The position numbers were made by a program, and so were the translations under genes. This document shows positions 38,280 through 47,410 of a stretch of 64,000 nt of DNA, one piece after another. Under the pieces are notes generated by a model. That model had not been told where the DNA came from. It saw only the letters and a list, made by a program, of their open reading frames with translations, and searched no databases. The stretch's first letter is position 1. Every line of letters starts with the position of its first letter. The stretch lies in assembly GCF_002929705.1 (NCBI RefSeq), contig NZ_PJIN01000001.1:310001-374000 (forward strand), written 5' to 3'. The DNA comes from Arthrobacter sp. N199823. GTDB lineage: Bacteria; Actinomycetota; Actinomycetes; Actinomycetales; Micrococcaceae.

Positions 38280-38948
38280 ATGACTTCTCCTGTACCCGGC
38301 AAAATGTCCAAGCCCAGCAAATTCACCGGCGTTGGCACGATTGTGCTGGCGATCGTCTTCCTCGTGGCCGTCGTCATGGCCGCAAACAACTTGACAGTGC
38401 TGGGCTGGGTCATTGCCGCCATCGCGTTCGGCTGGCTGGTGCTCTCTACTGCCGTCTACATGGGCGTGCACAAGGCCGCGGCCTTTGGTGCCCGGCAGGT
38501 GGCGCTCGCGCAGGCCCAGATGGCGCAGCAGAACAGTGCAAATGCCCCGTCCGACGGCGGCACTCACCTGGTGTCTCAGGACTCCGGCTCCCGCTCGGCG
38601 CAAAAGGCGCGCGATCTGAAGTTGGACCATTCCTTCAAGATCGTCAACGTCCAGGTGGGTGTCATCAAGGAGTACCTGGGCAAGGATTCGGGCATGGTGG
38701 CCCGTGCGCTGGACACCATTGACATCACTGCTGCCAATGGCCGGGGCATGATCAATCCGGATTGGGAAGAGCAGGAAGCCAAGATGGATGCCGCCATGGC
38801 CAAGAAGAACGCTGCCCGCCAGGCTGAGGCGTCAGGTGCCGGTACGGCGGCTGGTACTGCTGCCGCTGGCACGGGCACTTCCGGCACTGCCGCGGGCACC
38901 ACTGCCGGGGACGATGACGAGCCCGTGAGCGGCGTCATCATCGACTAG
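38280..38948 (+). CDS. Small two-helix membrane protein, unknown function
   Basis: A 222-residue protein beginning MTSPVPGKMSKPSKFTGVG. Two adjacent membrane helices occupy about residues 18-40 and 44-65, followed by a Gln/Ala-rich helix. A conserved-looking middle part (SFKIVNVQVGVIKEYLGKDSGMVARALDTIDIT) lies near 120-150. The tail is disordered, rich in Gly, Thr and Ala, and ends in an acidic DDDEPVSGVIID. I do not recognise a domain. The gene lies 57 bases before exonuclease III on the same strand and might share a transcript with it. Confidence 0.7.
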   Translation: MTSPVPGKMSKPSKFTGVGTIVLAIVFLVAVVMAANNLTVLGWVIAAIAFGWLVLSTAVYMGVHKAAAFGARQVALAQAQMAQQNSANAPSDGGTHLVSQDSGSRSAQKARDLKLDHSFKIVNVQVGVIKEYLGKDSGMVARALDTIDITAANGRGMINPDWEEQEAKMDAAMAKKNAARQAEASGAGTAAGTAAAGTGTSGTAAGTTAGDDDEPVSGVIID

Positions 38949-39005
38949 GTCTTTCGGGGGTGGCACAACGGCAATCACAGGATCCCGGCAGGTAAGGTAG
39001 AACAA

Positions 39006-39848
39006 GTGAGCAACGGTATCGAAAACGGTCATTTGAGGATCGCAAGCGTCAACGTCAACGGCATCAGGGCCGCCTACAAGAACGGCATGGGCCCTTGGCT
39101 CGCTGACCGTGATGTGCACATTTTGTGCCTTCAGGAGGTTCGCGCACCGGACGCTATTGTGCAGGGTTTCCTGGGTGAGGACTGGCACGTGCTGCATGCC
39201 GAAGCCGAAGCCAAGGGCCGCGCCGGTGTGTTGATTGCTACCCGCAAGGACGTGCTGGAACCCGTGGCCACCCGCATCGGCATTGGCGATGACTACTTCG
39301 CCACCACCGGCCGTTGGGTTGAAGCAGACTACATGATTGCCGGTTCCGACGGCACTCCGCAAACCCTGACAGTGGTCAGCGCCTACGTCCATTCCGGCGA
39401 GGTTGGTACGCCCAAGCAGGATGACAAGTTCCGATTCCTGGACACCATGATTGGGCGTTTGCCGCAGCTTGCTGCCGCCAGCGATCACGTTCTGGTGGTG
39501 GGTGACCTGAACGTGGGGCACAAGACTTTGGACATCAAGAACTGGAAGGGCAACGTCAAGCGTGCCGGATTCTTGCCGGAAGAGCGTGCCTACTTTGACC
39601 GCTTCTTTGGTGAGGAGATCGGCTTCAAGGATGTTGCCCGTGAACTCGCTGGCGAAGTGGACGGACCGTACACCTGGTGGTCCAACCGTGGGCAGGCATT
39701 TACTAACGACACCGGCTGGCGCATCGACTATCACGCAGCCACACCCGGGCTAGCCGCAAAAGCCCAGAGCTGCGTAGTGGACAGGGCAGCGTCCTACGAG
39801 GAACGCTTCTCAGATCACGCCCCACTTGTTGTCGACTACAAGTTCTAA
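39006..39848 (+). CDS. xth: Exodeoxyribonuclease III / AP endonuclease
   Basis: A 280-residue endonuclease/exonuclease/phosphatase-fold enzyme. It has [17 protein letters not shown] with the metal-binding Asn, CLQEVRAPD with the catalytic Glu, [13 protein letters not shown] with the Asp-x-Asn pair, and the C-terminal WRIDYH and [10 protein letters not shown] with Asp and catalytic His. It cuts at abasic sites and degrades 3' ends in base excision repair. Start GTG at 39006 preceded by GGTAAGGTAG. trpS begins 17 bases after its stop, so these genes are probably co-transcribed. Confidence 0.95.
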   Translation: MSNGIENGHLRIASVNVNGIRAAYKNGMGPWLADRDVHILCLQEVRAPDAIVQGFLGEDWHVLHAEAEAKGRAGVLIATRKDVLEPVATRIGIGDDYFATTGRWVEADYMIAGSDGTPQTLTVVSAYVHSGEVGTPKQDDKFRFLDTMIGRLPQLAAASDHVLVVGDLNVGHKTLDIKNWKGNVKRAGFLPEERAYFDRFFGEEIGFKDVARELAGEVDGPYTWWSNRGQAFTNDTGWRIDYHAATPGLAAKAQSCVVDRAASYEERFSDHAPLVVDYKF

Positions 39849-39865
39849 AGGACTTTTCAACCATC

Positions 39866-40891
39866 ATGAGTGAAACCACAGCACGTCCCCGCGTTCTCTC
39901 CGGCATGCAGCCCTCAGGAGACAGCCTGCACCTGGGCAACTACCTGGGCGCACTGGTCAACTGGGTAAAAACCCAGGACGACTACCAGACGCTGTTCTTC
40001 ATCCCGGATATGCACGCCATTACGGTGGAGCAGAACCCGGCAGAATTGCGCGAACGCACCCGTAAGACCGCGGCACAGTACATTGCCGGCGGCATCGACA
40101 TTGAAAAGTCCACGCTTTTTGTCCAGTCCCATGTGCCCGAGCACGCTCAGCTCGCCTGGGTGCTGAACTGCATCACCGGATTCGGTGAAGCGTCTCGTAT
40201 GACCCAGTTCAAGGACAAATCGGCTAAGGGTGGTGCCGATGCTGCCAGCGTTGGCTTGTTCACCTACCCGGTCCTGATGGCGGCCGATATTCTGCTCTAC
40301 CGCCCCCAGGGAGTTCCGGTGGGTGATGATCAGCGCCAGCACGTGGAGCTGGCCCGTGACCTGGCCAAGCGCTTCAACTTCAGGTTTGGTGACACCTTCG
40401 TTGTGCCTGAGGCTTTCATTCAGAAGGAGGGCGCACGGATTTATGACCTGCAAAATCCGACGTCGAAGATGTCCAAGTCTGCATCGGGCCCCAATGGTTT
40501 GATCAACATTCTCGATGACCCGAAGGTCACCGCCAAGCGCATCAAGTCAGCAGTCACCGACGCCGACACCGTGATTGCTCATGACCGTGCAGGCAAGCCC
40601 GGTGTCACCAACTTGTTGGAAATTCTCTCCACCCTGACGAATAAGTCCGTTGATACCTTGGTGACCGAGTATGAAGGCAAGATGTATGGACACCTGAAGG
40701 TGGATGTTGCCGAGGCTGTGGTGGCTCGGTTGGAGCCCATCCGAGCCCGCACCCTGGAACTGCTCGATGACCCCGCCGAACTGGATTCACTGCTGGCTCA
40801 CGGCGCGGCCAAAGCTCGAGAAATTGCTTCGGTCACCCTCGCGGATGTTTACGCCAAGGTAGGCTTCCTGCCACCGCTCGGGGCGGTCTGA
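39866..40891 (+). CDS. trpS: Tryptophanyl-tRNA synthetase
   Basis: A 341-residue class I synthetase. The HIGH-equivalent is [10 protein letters not shown] at residues 16-25 and the KMSKS loop is present in full as SKMSKS near residue 200. [11 protein letters not shown] and [12 protein letters not shown] are TrpRS signatures. It charges tRNA-Trp. The ATG at 39866 follows AAAGGAC. It sits between exonuclease III and a 2'-5' RNA ligase-like gene that starts 5 bases after its stop, in what looks like a three- or four-gene run. Confidence 0.97.
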   Translation: MSETTARPRVLSGMQPSGDSLHLGNYLGALVNWVKTQDDYQTLFFIPDMHAITVEQNPAELRERTRKTAAQYIAGGIDIEKSTLFVQSHVPEHAQLAWVLNCITGFGEASRMTQFKDKSAKGGADAASVGLFTYPVLMAADILLYRPQGVPVGDDQRQHVELARDLAKRFNFRFGDTFVVPEAFIQKEGARIYDLQNPTSKMSKSASGPNGLINILDDPKVTAKRIKSAVTDADTVIAHDRAGKPGVTNLLEILSTLTNKSVDTLVTEYEGKMYGHLKVDVAEAVVARLEPIRARTLELLDDPAELDSLLAHGAAKAREIASVTLADVYAKVGFLPPLGAV

Positions 40892-40896
40892 GAACC

Positions 40897-41454
40897 GTGC
40901 CGGGTATTGGCCAGGGCGGGGCACCAACGCTCCCGCACGCCGGCAGTCTAGGCGTCATCATCTCACTGCCGGCGTCCCTTGCAGCCGAGCTCGGGCAGAA
41001 GCGGGCGGAATACGCGGGGCCAGGTGCCGCCGTCGTGCCTGCCCACATCACCCTTGTGTCGGGACGGGCAAAGGATTCCTGGGAAGCGGCCGCAGAACAT
41101 GTGCGAGACGTTGCCGCAGAATGCGCGCCGTTTAAGCTTTCGCTGCGGGGGACGGGGACTTTTCAGCCGGTCTCACCTGTGGTTTTTCTCAATGTGGATG
41201 ACGGCGCGCAGGAGTGTGCTGCGCTGCATGACAGGTTGGTGCAGGGACCGCTGGAACACCAGCTCGCTTTTGACTTCCACCCACACCTGACCATTGCTCA
41301 CTACCTCGACGATGACATCATGGATCAAGCTAAGGCAGAAATGGCCCACTTTGAGGCCAGCTTTGAGGTGGCCAGCATTGGTCTCTTCGATTACATTGAG
41401 GGAAACTGGGCGCTGCGTGAGGAGCTGAATCTTGGGGGAGAAACCAGAACATAA
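40897..41454 (+). CDS. 2'-5' RNA ligase / 2H phosphoesterase family protein
   Basis: A 185-residue protein with two H-x-T motifs: AHITLV with H50, and HLTIAHY near residue 128. These are the two catalytic histidine motifs of the 2H phosphoesterase superfamily (ThpR/LigT, cyclic phosphodiesterases). Start GTG at 40897, 5 bases after trpS. Members act on 2'-5' linkages or 2',3'-cyclic phosphate ends of RNA, including tRNA fragments, so the neighbourhood of trpS is suggestive but not proof. Its 3' end overlaps the start of the YihY gene. Confidence 0.85.
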   Translation: MPGIGQGGAPTLPHAGSLGVIISLPASLAAELGQKRAEYAGPGAAVVPAHITLVSGRAKDSWEAAAEHVRDVAAECAPFKLSLRGTGTFQPVSPVVFLNVDDGAQECAALHDRLVQGPLEHQLAFDFHPHLTIAHYLDDDIMDQAKAEMAHFEASFEVASIGLFDYIEGNWALREELNLGGETRT

Positions 41455-42523
41455 GGCCGTTCACGACGCCGGCCATTTTCCGGGATTCGTAGCCCCCGGC
41501 ATATCAGCCAAACGCCCCATGGCAGCTTTCGACAAGCCACCACCCAGCCCTCTTGATCGCACCGCCCTCGCCTCATGGACCGAGTCCAAGCACTCCGATT
41601 TCACTGCTGCGAGTGCTAGCGGTGGCCCGTGGCGCAAGCTCACCACGCTGTTTCCTTGGCTCACCGCGCGGGTCGCGCAGACGTTCCCCCTTCGCGTCTG
41701 GAACCTCTACACCCGCCGCCGCGGCCCGCTTTTGGCCGCAGGCACTGCCTACCTCATGTTCTTTTCCGTCGGTGCCATGCTGGTTGCTGGTTTCGCTATT
41801 TTAGGTATGGTTGCAGCCGACAACGAGGTCTTGCGAGATGCCGTGATTGAACTTGTTGCCGAAAGTACGCCCGGCCTGATTAACACCGGCGACGGCGGCT
41901 TGGCCACTCCTGAGCAACTCTTAGGCACTGGCAGCTTCGGAATGACGCTGCTGATCTCCCTGGTCGCGTTGCTCGTGACAGCCATGGGCTGGATTAATGG
42001 CCTGCGGGAAGGTATCCGCTCCATACTCGGGCTGGCCCGGGACCGGACCAATCCGGTACTCTCCAAGGTCCGTGATGGTGGGACACTGATCGTGCTGGCT
42101 GTGGCCTTGGTGTTCACCAGTGTGCTCGGTCTACTCAGCACAGCTGCCATGGACACCTTGAGTGAATTCCTTGGCTGGGGTACGTTCCTGACAGGAGCGG
42201 CCGCGCAGTTTGCTTCCATCGTCTTGATGCTCATCCTTGATGTTGCCGTGGCCATGATTATGTTCAGTATTGCGGCAAGGGTGCACATGCGGCGCCGGGT
42301 CTTGCTGCTGGCTGCCCTATTTTCTGGCCTCGGGGCCACTGTGCTGCGTTACTTCAGTGCGTTGCTGCTCGGCGGGATTACAAACAACGCCTTGCTGGCC
42401 CCCTTTGCCGTGATTCTGGGTCTGTTTGTCTGGTTCTTCCTACTGAGCCAGGTGTACTTGATCTCCGCGGCCATCGCAGCGGTGCTGGCCGCGGATCTGC
42501 GCCCCCGCAGGAAGCAGCGCTAA
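41432..42523 (+). CDS. YihY/BrkB family membrane protein
   Basis: A 363-residue protein with a soluble leader of about 90 residues, then six membrane segments typical of the YihY (formerly 'ribonuclease BN', virulence factor BrkB) family, starting with the RRRGPLLAAGTAYLMFFSVG helix. The function of the family is not settled. The start is uncertain: the TTG at 41432 has GAGGAG well placed and overlaps the previous gene by 23 bases, while ATG at 41519 gives a shorter protein but has no ribosome site. The gene closes the exonuclease III-trpS run. Confidence 0.85.
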   Translation: MGEKPEHKAVHDAGHFPGFVAPGISAKRPMAAFDKPPPSPLDRTALASWTESKHSDFTAASASGGPWRKLTTLFPWLTARVAQTFPLRVWNLYTRRRGPLLAAGTAYLMFFSVGAMLVAGFAILGMVAADNEVLRDAVIELVAESTPGLINTGDGGLATPEQLLGTGSFGMTLLISLVALLVTAMGWINGLREGIRSILGLARDRTNPVLSKVRDGGTLIVLAVALVFTSVLGLLSTAAMDTLSEFLGWGTFLTGAAAQFASIVLMLILDVAVAMIMFSIAARVHMRRRVLLLAALFSGLGATVLRYFSALLLGGITNNALLAPFAVILGLFVWFFLLSQVYLISAAIAAVLAADLRPRRKQR

Positions 42524-42593
42524 GCTCCCTGCTCGCCGTCCCCATGTCCGGCGCTACCCGGACAGCCTTCGCCGCCCTCCGTCGGTCTCGAGC

Positions 42594-43628
42594 TCAGCGG
42601 TTGAGGGCCGCGAGCACTTTTGCCTTGAAGTAGGCCTCGTTGAAGAGGTCCTTCCACTGGATGCGGATCACTACCCACCCTGCCTCGAGTAGTGCTGACT
42701 CACGTTTGCGTTCAAGGAAGACGGCCTCGTCTGTAGGTCTGTAGTCGAAGTACTTGCCTTTGCCATCGAATTCGAGCACCACACGCTTTTCTACCCATGC
42801 GAAGTCGGCACGGTAGTTTCCTGCTCTGGTATGGATCCAGTGCTGGAGCGTTGGGGTTTCGATGTTGAGTTCACGCAGAAGATCGCGGGTCAGCGTCTCG
42901 CCGGGGGATTCCGAGAGCGCATCTGCGTGGGCCAGTACTCGCCGGAGGTTCCTTACACCCCGATGTCTGCTCAGTTGATCGGCAGCTTCCTGCAATATGT
43001 CCAGGGAAGCCCCCATCCGGAGTGCATGATCGGTGAGGATCAGGGCTCGCTTGTATGGCATGGTGAGGCAGCAGTCCACCACGGTACGTTCCAGGGTGGT
43101 CACATGGGTTTGCCCAACCATGGTGATATCGCTGCTAGGCAAGGTGACCGTGTGAATGCATGTTTGGTCATCGGAGCCCACGCTTGATGGCTTATTGGAC
43201 TGTGTCACGTGAATCAAGGTGTCAGCCTGCCATAGGTGCAATCCGTGAATCCTCGCCGCAGAGCTGTGACTATAGACGAATCCGGCAGCCGACGTTGAGT
43301 TCGTCCCATAGGAGTGCATGAAGATGACTGTCCTCTCACGGCCCGCCGTTGACAGGCCAGCCCAATACGAGGCCCGTAGGTAGGCTCCCTGACGCATTCT
43401 CAGCAGCACCCCCGTGGCGACCAGAAGTTTCACGTGGCGGTCGCCAAAGCCTGCTTCACGCAATTGGCTGGTACGCCATGCAATTTTCCGTGTTGGAAAT
43501 GCTGCGAGGAAACGTTCCATGAGGGGGCTCGGCGTCGGTGTGGCGCCCGAGCCGGGAGTAATGTCCGTGCGCGAACCACGAAAGGAGGGTCCGGCGTCGT
43601 TCTTGAAGAAGCTGGATGGCTGGCTCAT
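42594..43628 (-). CDS. AbiEi-like / DUF559 endonuclease-fold protein
   Basis: A protein of 344 residues. After a disordered leader come a winged-helix segment (AWRTSQLREAGFGDRHVKLL then GVLLRMRQGAYLR) and a middle part resembling AbiEi-type antitoxin or 'transcriptional regulator' domains (TTLERTVVDCC). The C-terminal DUF559/Vsr-like nuclease fold has YRADFAWVEKRVVLEFDGKGKY, with Asp and Glu in the usual PD-(D/E)xK places, and ends in WVVIRIQW. Such proteins are frequent in actinobacteria and remain uncharacterised. An in-frame ATG at 43652 is the alternative start. No toxin partner lies beside it. It stands alone between YihY and a palindromic repeat. Confidence 0.75.
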   Translation of the reverse strand: MSQPSSFFKNDAGPSFRGSRTDITPGSGATPTPSPLMERFLAAFPTRKIAWRTSQLREAGFGDRHVKLLVATGVLLRMRQGAYLRASYWAGLSTAGRERTVIFMHSYGTNSTSAAGFVYSHSSAARIHGLHLWQADTLIHVTQSNKPSSVGSDDQTCIHTVTLPSSDITMVGQTHVTTLERTVVDCCLTMPYKRALILTDHALRMGASLDILQEAADQLSRHRGVRNLRRVLAHADALSESPGETLTRDLLRELNIETPTLQHWIHTRAGNYRADFAWVEKRVVLEFDGKGKYFDYRPTDEAVFLERKRESALLEAGWVVIRIQWKDLFNEAYFKAKVLAALNR

Positions 43629-43696
43629 ATATCTAGCATGATACGAAAACATGCCATGGAACGGGTGACTTTGGAAGCTGTGGATAACTCCGCTCG

Positions 43697-43772
43697 CGTC
43701 GAGTCAGACGGACCCCCGTCGAGTCAGACGTCGGGCTTCGTCTGTTTCGACGGGGGTCCGTCTGACTCGGCG
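43697..43772. repeat. Large hairpin of the GAGTCAGACGG family
   Basis: Two 34-base arms, 43697-43730 and 43739-43772, are reverse complements with about three mismatches and an eight-base loop. Each arm contains two copies of the CGTCGAGTCAGACGG unit. It lies between the promoter of the DUF559-like gene and the sdh terminator. Confidence 0.85.
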
Positions 43773-43816
43773 AAACAGGGAGCAGGAAAGGGGGAGCGGC
43801 AGCGTCGGCAGCACGC

Positions 43817-43851
43817 AAAAGCGCCGCCCCCTTCAAGGGAGCGGCGCTTGT
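43817..43851 (-). terminator. Intrinsic terminator of the sdh operon
   Basis: On the minus strand AAGCGCCGCTCCCTT and AAGGGGGCGGCGCTT form a long stem followed by TTTT (43820-43817), 18 bases after the sdhB stop. Confidence 0.85.
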
Positions 43852-43868
43852 GGCAAAGAAGGAAACGC

Positions 43869-44660
43869 TTAGATCTGGCGAGCCAAGATGGCTTGCTTGA
43901 CCTCGGCGATTGCCTGGGTCACCTGGATGCCACGCGGGCATGCTTCGGTGCAGTTGAAGGTGGTGCGGCAACGCCACACGCCTTCCTTGTCGTTGAGGAT
44001 CTCCAGACGCATATCGCCAGCGTCGTCACGGGAGTCAAAGATGAAGCGGTGTGCGTTCACAATGGCTGCCGGGCCGAAGTACTGGCCGTCGGTCCAGAAG
44101 ACGGGGCATGATGAGGTGCACGCGGCGCACAGGATGCACTTGGTGGTGTCATCGAAGCGCGCACGGTCCTCGGCAGACTGCAGGCGCTCCTTGGTGGGCT
44201 CGTGGTCGCGGTTGACCAGGAACGGCATGACCTCGCGGAAGGACTGGAAGAACGGCTCCATGTCCACGATCAAGTCCTTCTCTACCGGCAGGCCCTTGAT
44301 GGGCTCAACGGTGATGGGCTTGGAAGTGTCCAGGTCCTTCAGCAGGGTCTTGCAGGCAAGGCGGTTACGGCCGTTGATGCGCATGGCATCGGAACCGCAG
44401 ACGCCGTGTGCGCAGGAGCGGCGGAAGGTCAGTGAGCCATCCTGCTCCCACTTGACCTTGTGCAGAGCATCCAACACGCGGTCGGTGCCATACATGGTCA
44501 TGGTGAAGTCTTCCCAGGTGGACTCTTCCGAGACCTCGGGGTCGTAACGACGCACACGCAAGGTGACATCGAACGTGGGGATCTCTCCGCCGCCACCGAG
44601 GTGTGCGGGCAGTTCAATCTTTGATGCCGGCTCCGGCAATTCAGTTTCTACGGCGCTCAT
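43869..44660 (-). CDS. sdhB: Succinate dehydrogenase iron-sulfur subunit
   Basis: A 263-residue protein. The N-terminal ferredoxin domain carries CAHGVCGSDAMRINGRNRLAC (2Fe-2S), and the C-terminal domain has CILCAACTSSCPVF and FNCTEACPRGIQV (4Fe-4S and 3Fe-4S). It passes electrons from the SdhA flavin to quinone. The start overlaps the sdhA stop (TAATG), so the two are coupled. It is the last gene of sdhCDAB and is followed by a clear terminator. The extended leader of about 30 residues is usual in actinobacteria. Confidence 0.97.
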   Translation of the reverse strand: MSAVETELPEPASKIELPAHLGGGGEIPTFDVTLRVRRYDPEVSEESTWEDFTMTMYGTDRVLDALHKVKWEQDGSLTFRRSCAHGVCGSDAMRINGRNRLACKTLLKDLDTSKPITVEPIKGLPVEKDLIVDMEPFFQSFREVMPFLVNRDHEPTKERLQSAEDRARFDDTTKCILCAACTSSCPVFWTDGQYFGPAAIVNAHRFIFDSRDDAGDMRLEILNDKEGVWRCRTTFNCTEACPRGIQVTQAIAEVKQAILARQI

Positions 44661-46459
44661 TAGTACTTCCTCACCATCGGCTGGTAACGCGTAACAACAA
44701 CAGGCTTGGTTTCCAGACGAATGCCGGCAATGGACTCTTCCGAGCTCTCAACCGTGACGTTCGCATCCAGGTAAGCCATGGAGTGCTTCATGAAATTCTC
44801 ATCATCGCGGTCCGGGAAGTCTTCGCGGTAGTGTCCGCCGCGAGATTCCTGACGGTGCAGGGCAGCAACAGTCATGACCTTGGCCAGTTCGAGCAGGAAG
44901 CCAAGCTCCACTGCCTCAAGAAGGTCAAGGTTGAAACGCTTGCCCTTGTCCTGAACGGTGATGCGTGAGTAGCGCTCCTCGAAAGTAGCGATATCGGCAA
45001 GAACCTTGTCGATGGACTCGGCCGTGCGGAACACCTGCATGTTGGCATCCATGGTGTCCTGGAGATCCTTGCGGATCAGGGCAACCTTTTCGCCACCGTC
45101 AGACGTACGGACATGCTCCAACAACGCAACAGTGTCGGCTTCCGGGTTCTCCGGCAGTTCAACAAAGTCGGCTGTCTTGGCGTACTCAGCAGCGGCCACA
45201 CCGGCGCGCTTACCGAAGACGTTGATGTCCAACAGAGAGTTGGTGCCCAAACGGTTTGACCCGTGGACGGAGACACAAGCAACCTCACCGGCGGCGTAGA
45301 GGCCCGGGATGATGGTGTCGTTGTCCTGGAGGACCTCTGTGGTGATGTTCGTGGGAACACCGCCCATGGCATAGTGCGCCGTGGGGAATACCGGAACGGG
45401 CTCCGTGTACGGCTCCACACCCAGGTAGGTGCGGGCGAACTCGGTGATATCCGGGAGCTTGGCGTCAATATGCGCCGGCTCCAGGTGGGTCAGGTCAAGG
45501 AGAACGTAGTCCTTGTTCGGGCCGCAACCGCGGCCTTCACGAACCTCGTTAGCCATGGAACGGGCCACGATGTCACGAGGTGCCAAGTCCTTGATGGTGG
45601 GAGCGTAACGCTCCATGAAGCGCTCACCGTCCGAGTTACGCAGGATGGCGCCTTCGCCACGTGCAGCCTCGGAGAGCAGAATGCCCAAACCGGCAAGACC
45701 GGTCGGATGGAACTGGAAGAACTCCATGTCTTCCAGGGGGATGCCCTTGCGGAAGGCAATGCCCATGCCGTCGCCGGTCAGGGTGTGAGCGTTGGAGGTG
45801 GTCTTGAAGACCTTACCTGCTCCGCCGGTAGCCAAAATAACGCTCTTGGCCTGGAAGACGTGCAGTTCACCGGTAGCCAGATCGTAAGAAACGACGCCGG
45901 CAATCTTCTTCTGCAGGTAGATGGTGCCGTCCGCGCGGGTGGCTTCTTCTTCAACCGTGAGCAGGTCCAAAACGTAGTACTCGTTGTAGAACTCAACGTT
46001 GTGCTTGACGCAGTTTTGGTACAGGGTCTGCAGAATCATGTGGCCGGTGCGGTCGGCGGCGTAGCACGCACGGCGAACCGGGGCCTTACCGTGATCGCGG
46101 GTGTGGCCACCAAAGCGACGCTGGTCAATGCGGCCCTCGGGTGTGCGGTTGAACGGCAGACCCATCTTTTCCAGATCGATCACGGCGTCAATGGCTTCCT
46201 TCGCCATAACTTCCGCAGCGTCCTGGTCAACCAGGTAATCGCCACCCTTGACGGTGTCAAAGGTATGCCATTCCCAGTTGTCTTCTTCCACGTTGGCAAG
46301 TGCTGCACACATGCCGCCCTGTGCTGCACCGGTGTGCGAGCGGGTGGGGTAGAGCTTGGTCAGAACAGCGGTACGGGCACGCTGTCCGGATTCAATGGCG
46401 GCACGCATTCCTGCGCCACCGGCCCCGACGATTACGACGTCGTATTTGTGGACCTGCAT
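44660..46459 (-). CDS. sdhA: Succinate dehydrogenase flavoprotein subunit
   Basis: A 599-residue flavoprotein. The FAD-binding start VVIVGAGGAGMRAAIE is at about residues 8-23, SHTGAAQGGMCAAL is the covalent-FAD histidine block, and the catalytic region contains the ALPHA segments HPTGLAGLGILLSEAARGEG and RMIYRNEXRE-equivalent regions. Succinate is oxidised to fumarate. The ATG at 46457-46459 (MQVHKYDVV) is preferred over an upstream ATG at 46480 because the leader before it has no ribosome site. It lies 90 bases after sdhD, and the palindrome CCCTAATTAGGG covers the sdhD stop codon. Confidence 0.97.
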   Translation of the reverse strand: MQVHKYDVVIVGAGGAGMRAAIESGQRARTAVLTKLYPTRSHTGAAQGGMCAALANVEEDNWEWHTFDTVKGGDYLVDQDAAEVMAKEAIDAVIDLEKMGLPFNRTPEGRIDQRRFGGHTRDHGKAPVRRACYAADRTGHMILQTLYQNCVKHNVEFYNEYYVLDLLTVEEEATRADGTIYLQKKIAGVVSYDLATGELHVFQAKSVILATGGAGKVFKTTSNAHTLTGDGMGIAFRKGIPLEDMEFFQFHPTGLAGLGILLSEAARGEGAILRNSDGERFMERYAPTIKDLAPRDIVARSMANEVREGRGCGPNKDYVLLDLTHLEPAHIDAKLPDITEFARTYLGVEPYTEPVPVFPTAHYAMGGVPTNITTEVLQDNDTIIPGLYAAGEVACVSVHGSNRLGTNSLLDINVFGKRAGVAAAEYAKTADFVELPENPEADTVALLEHVRTSDGGEKVALIRKDLQDTMDANMQVFRTAESIDKVLADIATFEERYSRITVQDKGKRFNLDLLEAVELGFLLELAKVMTVAALHRQESRGGHYREDFPDRDDENFMKHSMAYLDANVTVESSEESIAGIRLETKPVVVTRYQPMVRKY

Positions 46460-46549
46460 ACTGGATGCTCTTTCTCTCATTTACTGCATTAAAAGCTGGT
46501 GTTCACTTCGTACCGTTCCCAAGCCGTCACGGCCCGGGGCGCTCCCTAA

Positions 46550-47017
46550 TTAGGGAACGGGGCAGAAGGACGGAAGATCAATGACTGCACCGGGAGGGCA
46601 GGGGTCAAAGGTGAAGATCACCAAGGTGCCCAGAACGATGATGACCGTGGTGGCAATGTAGAGAATCGTCTTCAAGGCCATGCGGGTGCCGTCACGCTCG
46701 GCGTAGTCGTTGATGATGGTGCGGACACCGTTGGTGCCGTGCAGCAAGGCCAGCCACAGCATGGCCAGGTCCCAGATCTGCCAGAACGGATCTGCCCACT
46801 TGCCGGCAACAAAGCCGAAGTCAATGGCGTGGATGCCGTCGCCAACCATGAGGTTCACGAACAGGTGGCCGAAGATCAGGACAATCAGGATCACGCCGGA
46901 CAGGCGCATGAACAACCAGGCGACCATCTCAAAGCTTGAGTTGGAGCCCTTGTTGCGCTTGTACTTCGGCGACTGAGCGCTGTTGCTGCGCGGTGCTGCG
47001 ATGGAGTCGGTGCTCAT
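46550..47017 (-). CDS. sdhD: Succinate dehydrogenase membrane anchor subunit
   Basis: A 155-residue membrane protein with three hydrophobic segments. The first carries MVAWLFMRLSGVILIVLIFGHL with the haem-ligand-type His, and the second contains LALLHGTNGVRTIINDYAE. These are the SdhD features of the SdhC/SdhD anchor pair. The start follows the sdhC stop directly (TAAATG). The N-terminal 45 residues are polar. With SdhC it holds haem b and forms the quinone site. Confidence 0.93.
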   Translation of the reverse strand: MSTDSIAAPRSNSAQSPKYKRNKGSNSSFEMVAWLFMRLSGVILIVLIFGHLFVNLMVGDGIHAIDFGFVAGKWADPFWQIWDLAMLWLALLHGTNGVRTIINDYAERDGTRMALKTILYIATTVIIVLGTLVIFTFDPCPPGAVIDLPSFCPVP

Positions 47018-47410
47018 TTAGTGCCCCCCGAAGAAATTAGAGAAGACAATGGTGAGGTGACGAATGAGGAATGGAATCATGGTCACAGCCCACAGTGCAA
47101 GAACGCCCCAGAGCAGCTGACGCTGGTACTTGGGACCCTTCTTCCAGAAGTCGATGGCAATGATGCGCAGGCCGTTGAAGGCGTGGAACACAATTGCGGC
47201 GACTAGTCCTGCTTCGCCAAGGCCCATGATGGGGTTCTTATACGCCCCAATGACTGCTGTGTACGCCTCTGGAGACACTCGAACCAACGAGGTGTCCAAA
47301 ACGTGCACCAGCAAGAAAATAAAAATCACTACACCGGTAATACGGTGTCCCACCCATGACCACATGCCTTCTCGGCCGCGATACAGAGTGCCAGCTGGTT
47401 TTGTCGGCAC
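47018..47410 (-). CDS. sdhC: Succinate dehydrogenase cytochrome b556 subunit
   Basis: A 130-residue membrane protein with three helices. The N-terminal YRGREGMWSWVGHRITGVVI contains the SdhC Ser/His/Arg quinone and haem motif, and the second helix has FHAFNGLRIIAIDF. It is a GTG start (47408-47410), preceded by GGAAGG. It is the first gene of sdhCDAB, so the operon promoter and any regulatory site lie just upstream of it. Confidence 0.94.
   Translation of the reverse strand: MPTKPAGTLYRGREGMWSWVGHRITGVVIFIFLLVHVLDTSLVRVSPEAYTAVIGAYKNPIMGLGEAGLVAAIVFHAFNGLRIIAIDFWKKGPKYQRQLLWGVLALWAVTMIPFLIRHLTIVFSNFFGGH

Noticed and set aside
43697-43772. Insertion sequence end
   Set aside because: No transposase or target duplication is visible; it fits a REP-like palindrome better.
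45263-46492. Plus-strand open frame opposite sdhA
   Set aside because: Antisense to an unmistakable flavoprotein; no ribosome site or domain.
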